Assembly: GCA_963742315.1 (NCBI GenBank)
Contig: CAVULE010000001.1
Location: 556,123 to 620,122 of the forward strand
From: AV69 sp963742315
Lineage (GTDB): Bacteria > Verrucomicrobiota > Verrucomicrobiia > Chthoniobacterales > UBA10450
DNA length: 64,000 nucleotides
Direction: 5' to 3'
Shown: piece after piece, positions 50,211-59,513 of the stretch
Layout: every line of letters starts with the position of its first letter
How positions within the stretch are numbered: position 1 is the first letter of the stretch
Made by a program: the position numbers and the translations under genes
The notes under the pieces: generated by a model
Database searches by the model: none
What the model saw: only the letters and a program-made list of their open reading frames with translations
What the model was told of the DNA's origin: nothing

Positions 50211-50640
50211 GCAATGCCTTCGTGGTTACCGGTTTCCACCCACGCTGCGATGGCTGCGAAACGGAATCAAGAGCTAGACATGGTGGATAGGCCTCGCGCG
50301 GAACTCTGTACGCCCCCCTAGATGCCAAAGGCAAATTGTCATGCGCCACCTGATCGATCATAAACGAGTAAGGGTTCGATCAAAAACTTCAGCTCGCTGC
50401 GGCAGGCAAATGGTCCGAGCTGGACTGGCATTGAATAACGAAGAGCACAGGTCAGGGCTTCGCAGCGTGACGCGAACGACAATGCGCGGTCAATGTTATA
50501 GACCGCCGCCAAAGAGATCGCGCACGGAAAATTGCCGGAACGCATTCACGCCAGGACGAGTTCAGGCTTGACTTTGCCCGAGCAAAGCGAACATGCTGGC
50601 TACGCTAGTAGGAAATTATATTAATTCGAAGGGAATAAAC
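50211..50640. other. intergenic, nothing recognised
   Basis: A 430-base gap between the hydrolase and the sulfotransferase. Short frames only; no palindromic repeat, tRNA or terminator with a clear T run. An AAGGGAATAAAC sequence before 50641 can serve as ribosome binding site of the next gene. Confidence 0.4.
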
Positions 50641-52188
50641 ATGAAAGTTTTTAAGGGCAGTCAGGCTGGGCAGAGATCAGGTGTAGCAACAACACTTACC
50701 ATTGCGGCGACGGTGCTGATCCTGGCGTCGCACTCCGCCAGCGGAACTCAGGCGGACGAAACCACCATCTTTTCTGTGGGGAGGGTTGCGATCAACCCTT
50801 TTATTCGTCACCTGAAGTTCAAGGTTAGTCCGGTCGCCAACTTGAAAAGCGTGCAGTTTACCGTGCAGCCGAAACCTGGTTCCGTTACCCGCCCAATTTC
50901 GGCAACTTATTCGAGCGAGTATTTGTCCGGCAGAGGATATCTCGACTCAGCTGGCAACCTAACAGTTCCTGTTTTCGGCCTCTACGACAATTTTACTAAC
51001 AGCGTTACGCTGAGCTATCTCTTCCGTGATAACTCGTCAAAGCAGAGTCTATTTTCACTGCCTACGGGAGCGTTCCGTGATCCTTGTGGATACAAACAGG
51101 GCGTCGTAGTGCAGGCACGGACTCGCTCCACCAGTTTGAGCTACGACTTTATGTTGTTGAAAGACGCCTGCAGTAATCTTTCTCCTGCTATAATGGATAC
51201 CGATGGAGCAATTCGATGGGTCGGCACCGCGGGAGTATCAAACTGGGTAAGTGCATTTTTTGATAATGCCATTTATGTGGCAAGTGGACCGCAGCTACTG
51301 CGCATCGAATTAGATGGGACGGTCAATCTTGTCGCCGACTACAGCAGTATCGGTGTAAGAGACTTCCATCACAATATTGACCCCGGCAAATTTGGCTTGC
51401 TCCTCGAAGTAGACACTAATACCGATGTCGAAAGTACTATCCTGGAGGTCGGTAAGAACGGCGGCCTCCGTAAAAGATGGAATATGTACAAGATCATCGC
51501 CGACGCCATGCGCGCCGCTGGAGATGATCCGAGCAACTTCGTCCGCCGCGGGCAGGACTGGTTTCATAACAATGCGGTGACTTATCGAGCTAGCGACGAT
51601 TCTCTCATTGTTTCCAGTAGAGAAAACTTTGTTATCGCTCTTGACTATCAATCAGGGGCGATCAAGTGGATCCTGGGAGATTCGACGAAAGCCTGGTATC
51701 AGTATCCGAGCCTGCGCCAGTACGCCTTGACCGTGCCTGCCGGCGGCGTTGCTCCCATAGGGCAGCACGCGGTGTCGATTACCTACAATGACAAGCTGCT
51801 GCTATTCGACGACGGGTTTCCGAGCCTTAATCAGACTCCGCCTGGTGCCACGAGAAAATTTGCCGCGCCACGAAAATACTCGCTTAATCTAAGCAATAGA
51901 ACCGCACCCCAGATTTTTAGCTATAATCGATCGATTATTAGCGAAATATGCTCAAGTGTGTACCAGGATGCTCCGAATAATTATCTCGTTGATTATGCCG
52001 TTGCCGGTGGCTTCCAGAGTGGCAATGCATTTGCGGAGATCGTGGGTCTGCAGGCAAACGGGAACAGGGCGTTCGATTACAAGTATCCGACCGAAACCTG
52101 CGAGAGAATTTTTAACGCTTTCCCTCTTCACCTTGAGCAACTCGGCTTTGAGAAAGCTATTAATCTGGCGGTGGCCGAGGGGGACTAA
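50641..52188 (+). CDS. arylsulfate sulfotransferase (ASST)-like secreted protein
   Basis: A 515-residue protein with a signal peptide (VATTLTIAATVLILASHSAS). The six-bladed propeller family is recognised by VRDFHHNIDPG, QDWFHNNAVTYRASDDSLIV, SSRENFVIALDYQSGAIKWI, LGDSTKAW and IGQHAVSITYNDKLLLFDDG, including the His residues that hold the covalent sulfate intermediate and its transfer. ASST moves sulfate between phenols without PAPS. The ATG at 50641 with its AAGGGAA site is preferred over 50593. Confidence 0.85.
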   Translation: MKVFKGSQAGQRSGVATTLTIAATVLILASHSASGTQADETTIFSVGRVAINPFIRHLKFKVSPVANLKSVQFTVQPKPGSVTRPISATYSSEYLSGRGYLDSAGNLTVPVFGLYDNFTNSVTLSYLFRDNSSKQSLFSLPTGAFRDPCGYKQGVVVQARTRSTSLSYDFMLLKDACSNLSPAIMDTDGAIRWVGTAGVSNWVSAFFDNAIYVASGPQLLRIELDGTVNLVADYSSIGVRDFHHNIDPGKFGLLLEVDTNTDVESTILEVGKNGGLRKRWNMYKIIADAMRAAGDDPSNFVRRGQDWFHNNAVTYRASDDSLIVSSRENFVIALDYQSGAIKWILGDSTKAWYQYPSLRQYALTVPAGGVAPIGQHAVSITYNDKLLLFDDGFPSLNQTPPGATRKFAAPRKYSLNLSNRTAPQIFSYNRSIISEICSSVYQDAPNNYLVDYAVAGGFQSGNAFAEIVGLQANGNRAFDYKYPTETCERIFNAFPLHLEQLGFEKAINLAVAEGD

Positions 52189-52215
52189 TGGGGGTCGCGT
52201 TTTATGAGAAGCGCG

Positions 52216-52532
52216 CGGCGGGCGAAGCCAACACCATCCGCATCGGCAAGTAAGGAACGCAGAAGCAGACCTTTATTGCAGGTATTTTTAGCGTGCCGGT
52301 AGCATGGTAGTAGTAACCTCAGGTGGCAAGCTAGACGTTGCGACCTCGGCCCACTTCAAGGAAGCAATTAAGCCGATGGACAAAGCAAGCGAAGCTCTCC
52401 TTGCGCTTAAGCCAGTCACCTTTCGGTACAAGCAGGAGATCGCAAATTGAAGCTCTAACTGCGACTTTCCAGAAAGTGAGCGGCCAAGTCGCGCTCAGCA
52501 AACCTGCACCACAGTTGGTTGCCAACCCTTAG
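52216..52532 (+). pseudogene. remnant of a tail-fibre (S74 chaperone-like) domain protein
   Basis: Pieces of the C-terminal region of a long secreted head-repeat/tail-fibre protein family are seen across two frames. They are GEANTIRIGK, an in-frame TAA where the family has Gln, GTQKQTFIAGIFSVPVAG, a further break, then HFKEAIKPMDKASEALLALK and PVTFRYKQEI. After a large internal deletion the last ~29 residues follow (QIEALTATFQKVSGQ, LSKPAPQ). The middle of the S74-like domain is gone, so it is not functional. Confidence 0.75.
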
Positions 52533-52577
52533 AGCTGCGCGGCTCCCAATCGCATTAATTCAGATACTTTTCGCCGC

Positions 52578-52745
52578 ATGAATCTGTTCGCGCGAATCGC
52601 GGCCATCTTGGAGGGTATTCGGTCGATTTCAGATGGTGGGACGACGGCAATGTTGCTTGGGACTGCGGTTGTCGTGCTCGGCTTCATGCGCCGTTTCGCG
52701 CGCCGCAGATACTTCGACGGCGTCTACTGCTTGCCTGAGCACTAA
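52578..52745 (+). CDS. short VPDGGS-CTERM-like C-terminal fragment
   Basis: A 55-residue frame (ATG at 52578): MNLFARIAAILEGIRS, then ISDGGTTAMLLGTAVVVLGF and the basic run MRRFARRRY. The second half is a complete tripartite VPDGGS-CTERM sorting signal with almost no protein before it and no signal peptide. It is most likely the surviving tail of a larger exported protein, or a very small membrane protein. Confidence 0.5.
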   Translation: MNLFARIAAILEGIRSISDGGTTAMLLGTAVVVLGFMRRFARRRYFDGVYCLPEH

Positions 52746-52921
52746 CACGAGAGGCGCGAGCAACCAGTGAGGGATCGGTCACCACATTCCAACTGATAGG
52801 AGGTAGATCCCCTCCTGCACGGAGGCTAAAGTAGTGGATGTTAAAGCAGCAATACGCGCGCGCGCCAGTTGTGACAAACGCGTGATAGCGTTGCCGCACT
52901 AAGGCTTTCCGCCTTGGAATT

Positions 52922-54196
52922 TCATTCGCGAATCTGGCCCTCTCCGCGGATGACGTACTTGTAAGTCGTTAGCTCTTCGAGTGCCATCGGCCCACGCGCG
53001 TGCAGCTTGTCGGTGCTGATGCCAATTTCCGCGCCAAAGCCAAATTCGGCGCCATCAGTGAATCGCGTCGATGCGTTCCAGTAAACTGTCGCGGAATCGA
53101 CCTCGTTCAGGAATTTCTCGGCACCCGCGACGTCGCGAGTGATGATAACGTCGCTATGATGAGAGCCACATTTTTCGATGTGCGCAATCGCGTTTTCGAT
53201 GTTGTCCACGGTGCGAGCAGCGAGGATGAGATCGAGATATTCCGTGGTCCAGTCTTCGTCGCGGGCGGGACGGAGTGGCTGATAGCTGAGAGCTGAGAGC
53301 TGATGGAAGCTGTCGGGATCGGCACGCATTTCCACTTTCTTTTCAGCCAGTATCGGCGCGATCTTTTTGAAAAAGGGAGCTGCGATTTCACGGTGCACAA
53401 GCACAGTTTCGATGGCGTTGCAGACGCCAGGACGCTGCGTCTTCGCGTTGACCACTATCTGCACCGCCATATCGAGATCGGCTTGCCTGTCCACATATGC
53501 GATGCAGACCCCGACGTAGTGTTTGATCACCGGCATCCGCGCATAACTAACCACTGTTTCGATCAATGCCCGGCCGCCACGCGGAACGATGAGATCGATA
53601 TATTGGTCCATCTCGGCCATGTGACGCACGGCATCGCGACCAGTCTTTGGAATGAGCAAGACACTGTCTTCGGGCAACCCCGCGCTGGCTGCGCCTGCGC
53701 GAAGCGCTTCGGCAATGGCGACGTTCGAGTGAATCGATTCCGAGCCGCCACGCAGGATGACTGCGTTTCCCGTCTTTGTGCAAAGCACCGCCGCGTCGCT
53801 CGTCACGTTCGGGCGCGACTCGTAGATGATTCCGATAACGCCGATGGGGACACGCACTTTTGAGATGTGCAATCCATTGGGACGGGTCCATTCGGCGATG
53901 ACTTTTCCCGCTGGATCCTCGAGTGCGGCCACCTCACGAATGCCGTCCGCCATCCTCTGAATGCGTTTTTCGTCGAGCCTTAGCCGGTCGATCATCGGTA
54001 AGGAAAGCTGGTCGGCGGTCGCTTTTTCGACGTCCTTACCATTCGCGCGCAGGATTGCGCCGGCGCTGGCGCGAAGTTGATCTGCCATCGCGAGCAAAGC
54101 GGCGTTTTTCCGCTCAGTGCTCATCCGCGCGAGCGCACGCGCGGCGGCGCGGGCGCGCTTGCCGAAATCCAAGACTTCACTTCTTAAATCGTCCAT
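52922..54196 (-). CDS. proA: gamma-glutamyl phosphate reductase
   Basis: A 424-residue enzyme, second step of proline synthesis, an aldehyde dehydrogenase relative. Motifs: VRVPIGVIGIIYESRPNVTS, GNAVILRGGSESIHSN, the catalytic Cys in KTQRPGVCNAIETVLVH, and SDVIITRDVAGAEKFLNEVD, ending LTTYKYVIRGEGQIRE. It follows proB on the same strand by 58 bases. Confidence 0.96.
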   Translation of the reverse strand: MDDLRSEVLDFGKRARAAARALARMSTERKNAALLAMADQLRASAGAILRANGKDVEKATADQLSLPMIDRLRLDEKRIQRMADGIREVAALEDPAGKVIAEWTRPNGLHISKVRVPIGVIGIIYESRPNVTSDAAVLCTKTGNAVILRGGSESIHSNVAIAEALRAGAASAGLPEDSVLLIPKTGRDAVRHMAEMDQYIDLIVPRGGRALIETVVSYARMPVIKHYVGVCIAYVDRQADLDMAVQIVVNAKTQRPGVCNAIETVLVHREIAAPFFKKIAPILAEKKVEMRADPDSFHQLSALSYQPLRPARDEDWTTEYLDLILAARTVDNIENAIAHIEKCGSHHSDVIITRDVAGAEKFLNEVDSATVYWNASTRFTDGAEFGFGAEIGISTDKLHARGPMALEELTTYKYVIRGEGQIRE

Positions 54197-54254
54197 TTCA
54201 AAGCGGAACTAATCGCTTGAATCTCTCATTTTCGCCGATCAAAGCGAGCGTGCC

Positions 54255-55032
54255 TCAGACTTCTCCGCCCGCAATAAGAAACAGTGTTCCGACTCGCTCG
54301 CCCGCGGCGATCCGCGGAATGATTCCGGCGCGCCGGCCGTTTGCGATCACTGTGGGAATTCCGGCTGCGGTCGCAAGTTTTACGGCATCGAGTTTCGAGA
54401 CCATGCCGCCCACCGAGACCCTGCCTTTTTCGCTGCGAACGAAACGATCCGCGTCGGTGACATCGGCGATTATCGGAATCCGTTTGCCGGCATGATCCAT
54501 TAGTCCGTCAACACTTGTAAGCATAATGAGCAATTCGGCTTCGACCAGCACCGCGACCTCGGCAGAGAGGCGGTCGTTGTCCCCGAAGCGTAGCTCCTCC
54601 ACCGCCACCGAATCGTTTTCATTAATGACCGGCACGACATCCTTGCATTCGAGCAGACGCTCTAGTGTGTTCTTCGCGTTTTGGTGGCGGGTACGACTGT
54701 CGAGATCGCCATGCGTGAGCAAAAGCTGCGCAACGTTAAGCTGATGTTTTGCGAACATCGAGGCATAGAGATGCATCATCTTTGATTGACCTACCGCAGC
54801 GCATGCCTGTCCCGTCGTCAAGTCGTGTGGACGCTCCTTCAGCCCGACTACGCGCATTCCGGCGGCGACCGCACCGCTGGAGACGATGATGCACTTGCAT
54901 CCGCCGTGAACGAGTTGCGCTACCTCGGCGGTGAGACGTGCAAATTGTTTTGTGTCGAGCGCGTTGGCGCGCGGCTCGAGTGAGAATGCCGGAGCCAAAC
55001 TTGAGGAGAATGCGCCTGGGTTTTCTGGACAT
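54255..55032 (-). CDS. proB: glutamate 5-kinase, one frameshift near the N-terminus
   Basis: First step of proline synthesis. The start is the ATG at 55032 (MSRKPRRILLKFGSGILT, the KxGS phosphate loop). Near 54982 the frame changes by one base and continues PRANALDTKQFARLTAEVAQ, CIIVSSGAVAAG, VPVINENDSVAVEE and FGDNDRLSAEVA. The C-terminal PUA domain is absent and the protein ends at IAGGEV, so it is the short kinase form. The frameshift lies between two intact parts, so either a sequencing error or a recent mutation; proline synthesis would fail if it is real and no other copy exists. Confidence 0.85.
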
Positions 55033-55571
55033 GCGAGGCAGCTAAGCAAATCGGAAAACGAAAGCGCGCAAGAGTATCTCGTCCGACGGTACGAACATGA
55101 TGATTTTCGTGGTTGGGTTGTTGGTACTCAGCGGCAAGGTAACCAATACCAGCGTTATTTCCCGAATAAGCCGCACGGTCGCCGAGAATCGCTTCGAACC
55201 GCACGCGTCTTTATATGCTCAAGGCGGTGGGTTCCTTTAGCACGTATGGCTGCCACACGATACCCGCCACACCCATCTTTGGCTTCATCTACTTCTTCTA
55301 CTTCATCATGGAAGTGTTGCGGCAGGTCCGAAGGGTTTGTCCGATTATGCAGAAAACGAGAATCTGTGCTGCCCTCTGCTCCGATCACCCAGCGGAAGCA
55401 AGGTCGTTTTTTTACATCGCGTCACTTTTAAGCTCGACAAACGCTATCGGTTTTTCCGAAATCGTTGAAATTGAGTCATGGAAAGCTTGGTCGTCCGTCG
55501 GCCAGCGGTTGGGCTGCATCGTTTGGTTAGGCGGGTTCATTACCAGCTGGCATTATTTCACCAATGAATGT
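55033..55571. other. intergenic, no gene recognised
   Basis: A 539-base stretch between proB and the tRNA-Arg gene. The open frames on either strand show no family features or signal sequences. It must contain the promoters of proBA (minus) and tRNA-Arg (plus). Confidence 0.35.
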
Positions 55572-55645
55572 GCGCCCGTAGCTCAGCCGGATAGAGCAAC
55601 GGATTTCTAATCCGTCGGTCGGGTGTTCGAGTCACCCCGGGCGCG
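55572..55645 (+). tRNA. tRNA-Arg (TCT)
   Basis: Full cloverleaf: acceptor GCGCCCG/CGGGCGC, D arm GCTC...GAGC with GCCGGATA loop, anticodon stem ACGGA/TCCGT with loop TTTCTAA, and T arm GGGTG/TTCGAGT/CACCC. The discriminator base is G; CCA is not encoded. Confidence 0.93.
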
Positions 55646-55899
55646 CAGCTCTGATACGGAGACTTTTACGACTGCCGGAGACTGCGGATTTCGCAGGTGT
55701 TTTTGCTAGCGACTTGCTCATCGGTGGACAACGGTGTGCAAATCACATCAAGACGAATGGCTACGGCATGTCCGTGAAACACCCTAGGTCAGCATCATCT
55801 TCGCGGCCCTTTTTTGGCGATCGTTAGGACTAAGACCAAGGTCCTACTAGCGTCCCCACTGGCAGGCACTCATAATCATGGAAAAAGGAGTAAAAAAAT

Positions 55900-56310
55900 A
55901 TGAAGATCCAAAATCTGGCAGCGTTTTGCGTTGCCGCCGCGTCCGCCGTCCTACTGGGGCCTGTGGGCACCGCCAGGGCTGCTGACGAGTGGTTTGTGAT
56001 GGGCGAGCAGACAATCAATTCCACCGATCCCAGCGTGGAGATCAAGACCGAAGGGGGTCGATGGCAGAAAGACGTCAAACAGGTAAAGCTCTCTGTCGAG
56101 GGCGCTGACGTAAAGATCACAAGCGTCGTCCTTGGCTGGGACAATCGCAAGGACGCGACGCTCACCAACCTCGGAACCTTAAAGGCAGGAGGACAGACGG
56201 CTGCGACGGATGCTCCGGGACGCAAGGGGCGCCTCACATCGGTGAAGGTCCAGTATGAGATCCTCGGGGATAAACCGACGGCCACAGTCAAGATCTTGGG
56301 ATTTGATTGA
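55900..56310 (+). CDS. secreted DUF2541-like protein
   Basis: A 136-residue protein with a signal peptide (AAFCVAAASAVLLGPVGTARA cut after AAD). The mature part, DEWFVMGEQTINSTDPSVEI, then VKLSVEGADVKITSVVLGWD and LTSVKVQYEI, resembles the small beta-rich DUF2541 family. Function unknown. An AAAAAGGAG site lies just before the ATG. Confidence 0.65.
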   Translation: MKIQNLAAFCVAAASAVLLGPVGTARAADEWFVMGEQTINSTDPSVEIKTEGGRWQKDVKQVKLSVEGADVKITSVVLGWDNRKDATLTNLGTLKAGGQTAATDAPGRKGRLTSVKVQYEILGDKPTATVKILGFD

Positions 56311-56519
56311 TCGGGTGCTTAGGGCGAATTGAGACGGGAGCACGCCCTGAAAAAGTTTGGCGCGGGTTCCGCAGCGTGCCGACGACTTGTAAAACCGACC
56401 CCCCCCGCCTCCGCGCGTCGACGCGGTGACGGAGGCCGATTTATTTTTTTCAACAAAGGATGCGTTGCTATGAACGTGAATCGCGTTCACCACGGCAACG
56501 CGCTGGCAAAGTGTTTTGA

Positions 56520-56658
56520 AATTTAGAGGTTCTGCACCGGCAGCGCCGATATCAATATTCTTGCCTCCGGTCGTCAGGTTCGAGCCGGCAGTTGCCCCGA
56601 GCGCGATGTTGTTTGAACCGGTCTTATTGTTTATGAGCGCATTCACGCCAACGGCCAA
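56520..56658 (-). pseudogene. fragment of a head-repeat (trimeric adhesin-like) protein
   Basis: On the minus strand a short segment reads AVGVNALINNKTGSNNIALG then ATAGSNLTTGGKNIDIGAAG, the repeat type (xxIG.NALxNNTTGSNNIALG) that precedes the S74-like C-terminal domain in the family whose remnant is at 52216-52532. It is cut off on both sides and continues into unrelated sequence, so it is a fragment only. Confidence 0.7.
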
Positions 56659-56686
56659 GAGGCGGCCGGGCTGGTTGCTCCGCAGT

Positions 56687-56720
56687 TGTAGCGGCGCTCG
56701 CCGCGGCGAGCGCCGCTACA
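56687..56720. repeat. perfect 34-bp palindrome
   Basis: TGTAGCGGCGCTCGCCG followed by its exact reverse complement. It lies 5 bases after the end of the thioesterase gene (minus strand) and could act as its terminator or be a mobile palindrome of the kinds seen elsewhere in the window. Confidence 0.75.
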
Positions 56721-56725
56721 TCCGT

Positions 56726-57199
56726 TTACCAGCGATGAAACGCGGGATGGCCTTCCTTGACCGCGACGAAGGTGCCGCGACAGGTCGCGCACACTTTTCC
56801 GCCACCGCGCTCAATGTGCCTTCGACCGTCGCGCGATCGTCGGTTGAATCGACCACTCTTCGCGACAAGAAAAATCGGACCGTTGGTCGGCGTCGGGCCG
56901 GAGCAGTTTGATCGCGTAATCCGCCGTCACCGTGCAGGGCGGATGATCTTCGCCCGCCTGTTTCATAAGATGATAGGCGGCCGTCCAGTTGCAATGGCAG
57001 TCGAGCAAGGGTGCCGATGATTCCGCCGTTCAGACACGCCGGGAAACGCCTCGTATTTCGGCTCCGGCTTCCATTCCGCGACGACTTCTTCGCCTTTCGG
57101 AAAGCTGCGAATGCGCAAGCCTTCCGCGTTGGCGGGACCGCAACCCCAGCAGGCATTGTTAGGCGCGTACTTTTCCTGGAGCGATGATTTGTCGTTCAT
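56726..57199 (-). CDS. PaaI-type hotdog thioesterase, frame broken by indels
   Basis: Starts at 57199 with YAPNNACWGCGPANAEGLRI and AEWKPEPKYEAFPGV. After a shift it continues GGIIGT, LLDCHCNWTAAYHLM and CTVTADYAIKLLRP. After further shifts it ends GTFVAVKEGHPAFHRW with TAA at 56726-56728. The order fits an acyl-CoA thioesterase of the PaaI/4HBT type of about 155 residues. At least three single-base indels are present. Confidence 0.7.
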
Positions 57200-57280
57200 T
57201 TCATGGTAGAGCGAGCTATCCAGCTTGCCAAATTCGCTGTCCGGCGCAAGACAGGACGCTTCCGCTCAGACTTTGCGCCG

Positions 57281-58422
57281 TTAGGCGATACCCCCGTTGT
57301 ACGGGCGCATCGCCGGTCCGGTGTAAAGCGAACGCGGCCGAATCAAGCGGTTGTTGTCGTGTTGCTCGACCACGTGCGCGCACCAGCCGGCGACGCGCGA
57401 GGCGGCGAAAGATCGGCGTGTTCAACTCCGGCGGAAACTCGAGCATGGTGAAGACCGGCGCGGCATAAAGATCGACATTGGCGCAGAGGTGTTTCTCGCG
57501 CTCCATCGTTGCCTCGAGCGTTTTCGCAAATCGGCATCCAATGCTCCTTGCCGACTGCGCTTGCCCAGGTCGCGCCCGATCTCGCGCATGATCGGCACGC
57601 GCGAGTCGCCTTTTTTGTAAACGCGATGACCGAAGCCCATGATCTTGGCTTTCTTCGCCAGCGCGTCCATCATCCATTTCTCGGCGCGATCGGGCGTCTT
57701 GATTTCGTCGAGCATCTTCATCGATTCTTCATTCGCGCCGCCGTGCAGCGGACCCTTCAGCGTCCCGCATGCGCTCGTGACCGCCGCGTACATGTCGGCC
57801 AGGGTCGAAGCCGTCACGCGCGCGGCAAAGGTCGAGGCGTTGAATTCGTGATCGGCATAGAGGATAAAAATCGTGTCCATCATCCGGATCTTGCCAGTCC
57901 TGCGGCACTTCGCCGTTCAGCTTGTAGAAAAGATTGCCCGCTAGGGTCAGGTCCGCGTGCTCCGGCAGCGGATCTTCGCCCTGCGAGATGCGATAGCCGT
58001 CCGTGATCAGCGTCGAGACCTGCGCGATCAAGCGGATCGCCTTGCGGATGTTGGCCGTCGTGCGAGTTGTCGTTCAGGTCGGGATCGAACGGACGCGAGC
58101 ATCGACACGCCGGTGCGCAGCATGTCCATCGGATGGGTGTTTTTCGGCATGAGCCGCAGCATCTCCAGCACCTGCTTCTGGCAGATGCGCGCTCGGCGGC
58201 GATTTCGCGATGGAAAATTTGCGAGCTCTCTCGATGTTCGGCAGTTCACCGTTCAAGCAGAAGATAGGCGACCTCTTCGAAGCTGGCCTTCTCCGCCATT
58301 TCGTGAATGTCGTAGCCGCGATACATCAGACCGGCGTTGGGATCGACCCAGCAGATTTCGGTTTCGCCAGCGATCACGCCGGCGAGTCCCGGGCTGTAGG
58401 CTGGTTTTGTTTCAGTGCTCAT
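57281..58422 (-). CDS. prpC: citrate/2-methylcitrate synthase, frame broken by indels
   Basis: From the ATG at 58422 (GGGAG site upstream): PGLAGVIAGETEICWVDPNA, LMYRGYDIHEMAEKASFEEV, then after shifts LEMLRLMPKNTHPMDMLRTG, IAQVSTLITDGYRISQGEDP, LPEHADLTLAGN, ILYADHEFNASTFAARVTAS, LKGPLHGGANEESMKML (catalytic His) and KIMGFGHRVYKKGDSRVP (second His). It ends RPYNGGIA with TAA at 57281. At least seven single-base indels, both gains and losses, interrupt it. In the prp context 2-methylcitrate synthesis from propionyl-CoA is the likely role. Confidence 0.8.
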
Positions 58423-58445
58423 ATTCTCCCAGGCTAGCATCATTC

Positions 58446-59422
58446 TTAAATCTGAGCGTTCAACGTCAAGCATTCCGAGCAGACCTTGCCGACTTCGAAG
58501 GGTTGCGCGTCGAACGGACTGGAGCTCTCGCTCCATACTCCGCTTGGATATCCCGGCCAGCTTTCCGCCGCCGGATCGTAATTCGAGTAGTCTCGTAAAG
58601 TTCCTTCCGCGTCTGCATCCGCTCGAGCCAACTCTTCCGCCGAGCCCGCTTCCTTTCAGGCCGCGGAAAAATTCGTCCGTCGCTTTCATCGAAACGCGAA
58701 ACGCGCTCTGCGGGAAGATAACCATCCGATAACCGAGCTCGCCCAGTTCCTCGACGTGAAGCAGCGGGCTTTTGCCGAACTCCGTCATGTTCGCGAGCAG
58801 CGGCACCTTCACTTCCCTGCGCAAAATCGCGGAACTCTTCCTTCGTTTGCAACGCCTCGGGAAAAATCGCGTCCGCACCGGCGGCGACATAGGCCTGCGC
58901 GCGCTTCACCGCGCCGTCGAAATTTTCCACCGCACGCGCATCGGTCCGCGCGATGATCAAGAAAATCGCGATCGCGTTTCGCCGCCACCGCGGCACGGAT
59001 TTTTGCCGACCATTTCCTCGAGCTCGACCAGTCGATTTGCCGGCGAGATGACCGCAGCGTTTCGGAAATTCCTGATCTTCCAGATGACAGCCAGCCAGTC
59101 CGGCGCGCTCCAATTCGTAGATCGTGCGCGCCAACATTTTCGGCGCCGCCGAAAGCCGGTATCGGCATCGACAATCGCCGGAATTTTCACCGCGTGCGCG
59201 ATGAAGCCGGCGAGCGTGCGCGACTTCGTTCAGCGTCAGCAACCCGATATCCGGCAACACCGGCAGTGCAATTCGCCAGCCCCGCACCGCTGATGTAAAC
59301 CGCGTCGAATCCCGCGCGTTCCACCTGTCGCGCCATCGCCGCGTTCGGCACGCCCGGCATCGCGACCGCGCCCTTCGCGATCAATTGCCGCAATCGACGC
59401 TGCTTTGCGTCGTTTCGATCAT
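58446..59422 (-). CDS. prpB: 2-methylisocitrate lyase, frame broken by indels
   Basis: Start at 59422; after an early shift it reads LIAKGAVAMPGVPNAAMARQ, FDAVYISGAGLANCTAGV, IPAIVDADTGF, AGCHLEDQEFPKRCGHLAGK (with the catalytic-loop Cys-Gly-His) and FLIIARTDARAVENFD. It continues AQAYVAAGADAIFPEALQ, LANMTEFGKSPLLHVEELGE and FPQSAFRVSMKATDEFF. It ends with an unusual acidic tail (YSNYDPAAESWPGYPSG). It cleaves 2-methylisocitrate to pyruvate and succinate. 23 bases separate it from prpC. Confidence 0.8.
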
Positions 59423-59513
59423 GTCATCGATTCGAGCGCAATAGCGTTTTCGTCACTTCCCGAGCGAAGTCGACGGAATCTCTTCGACTTCGTTCGCGAT
59501 CGAGTTCGTTCGT

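Noticed and set aside
55215..55610. 131-codon plus-strand frame ending in the tRNA-Arg gene
   Set aside because: The frame runs into the tRNA and shows no recognisable features.
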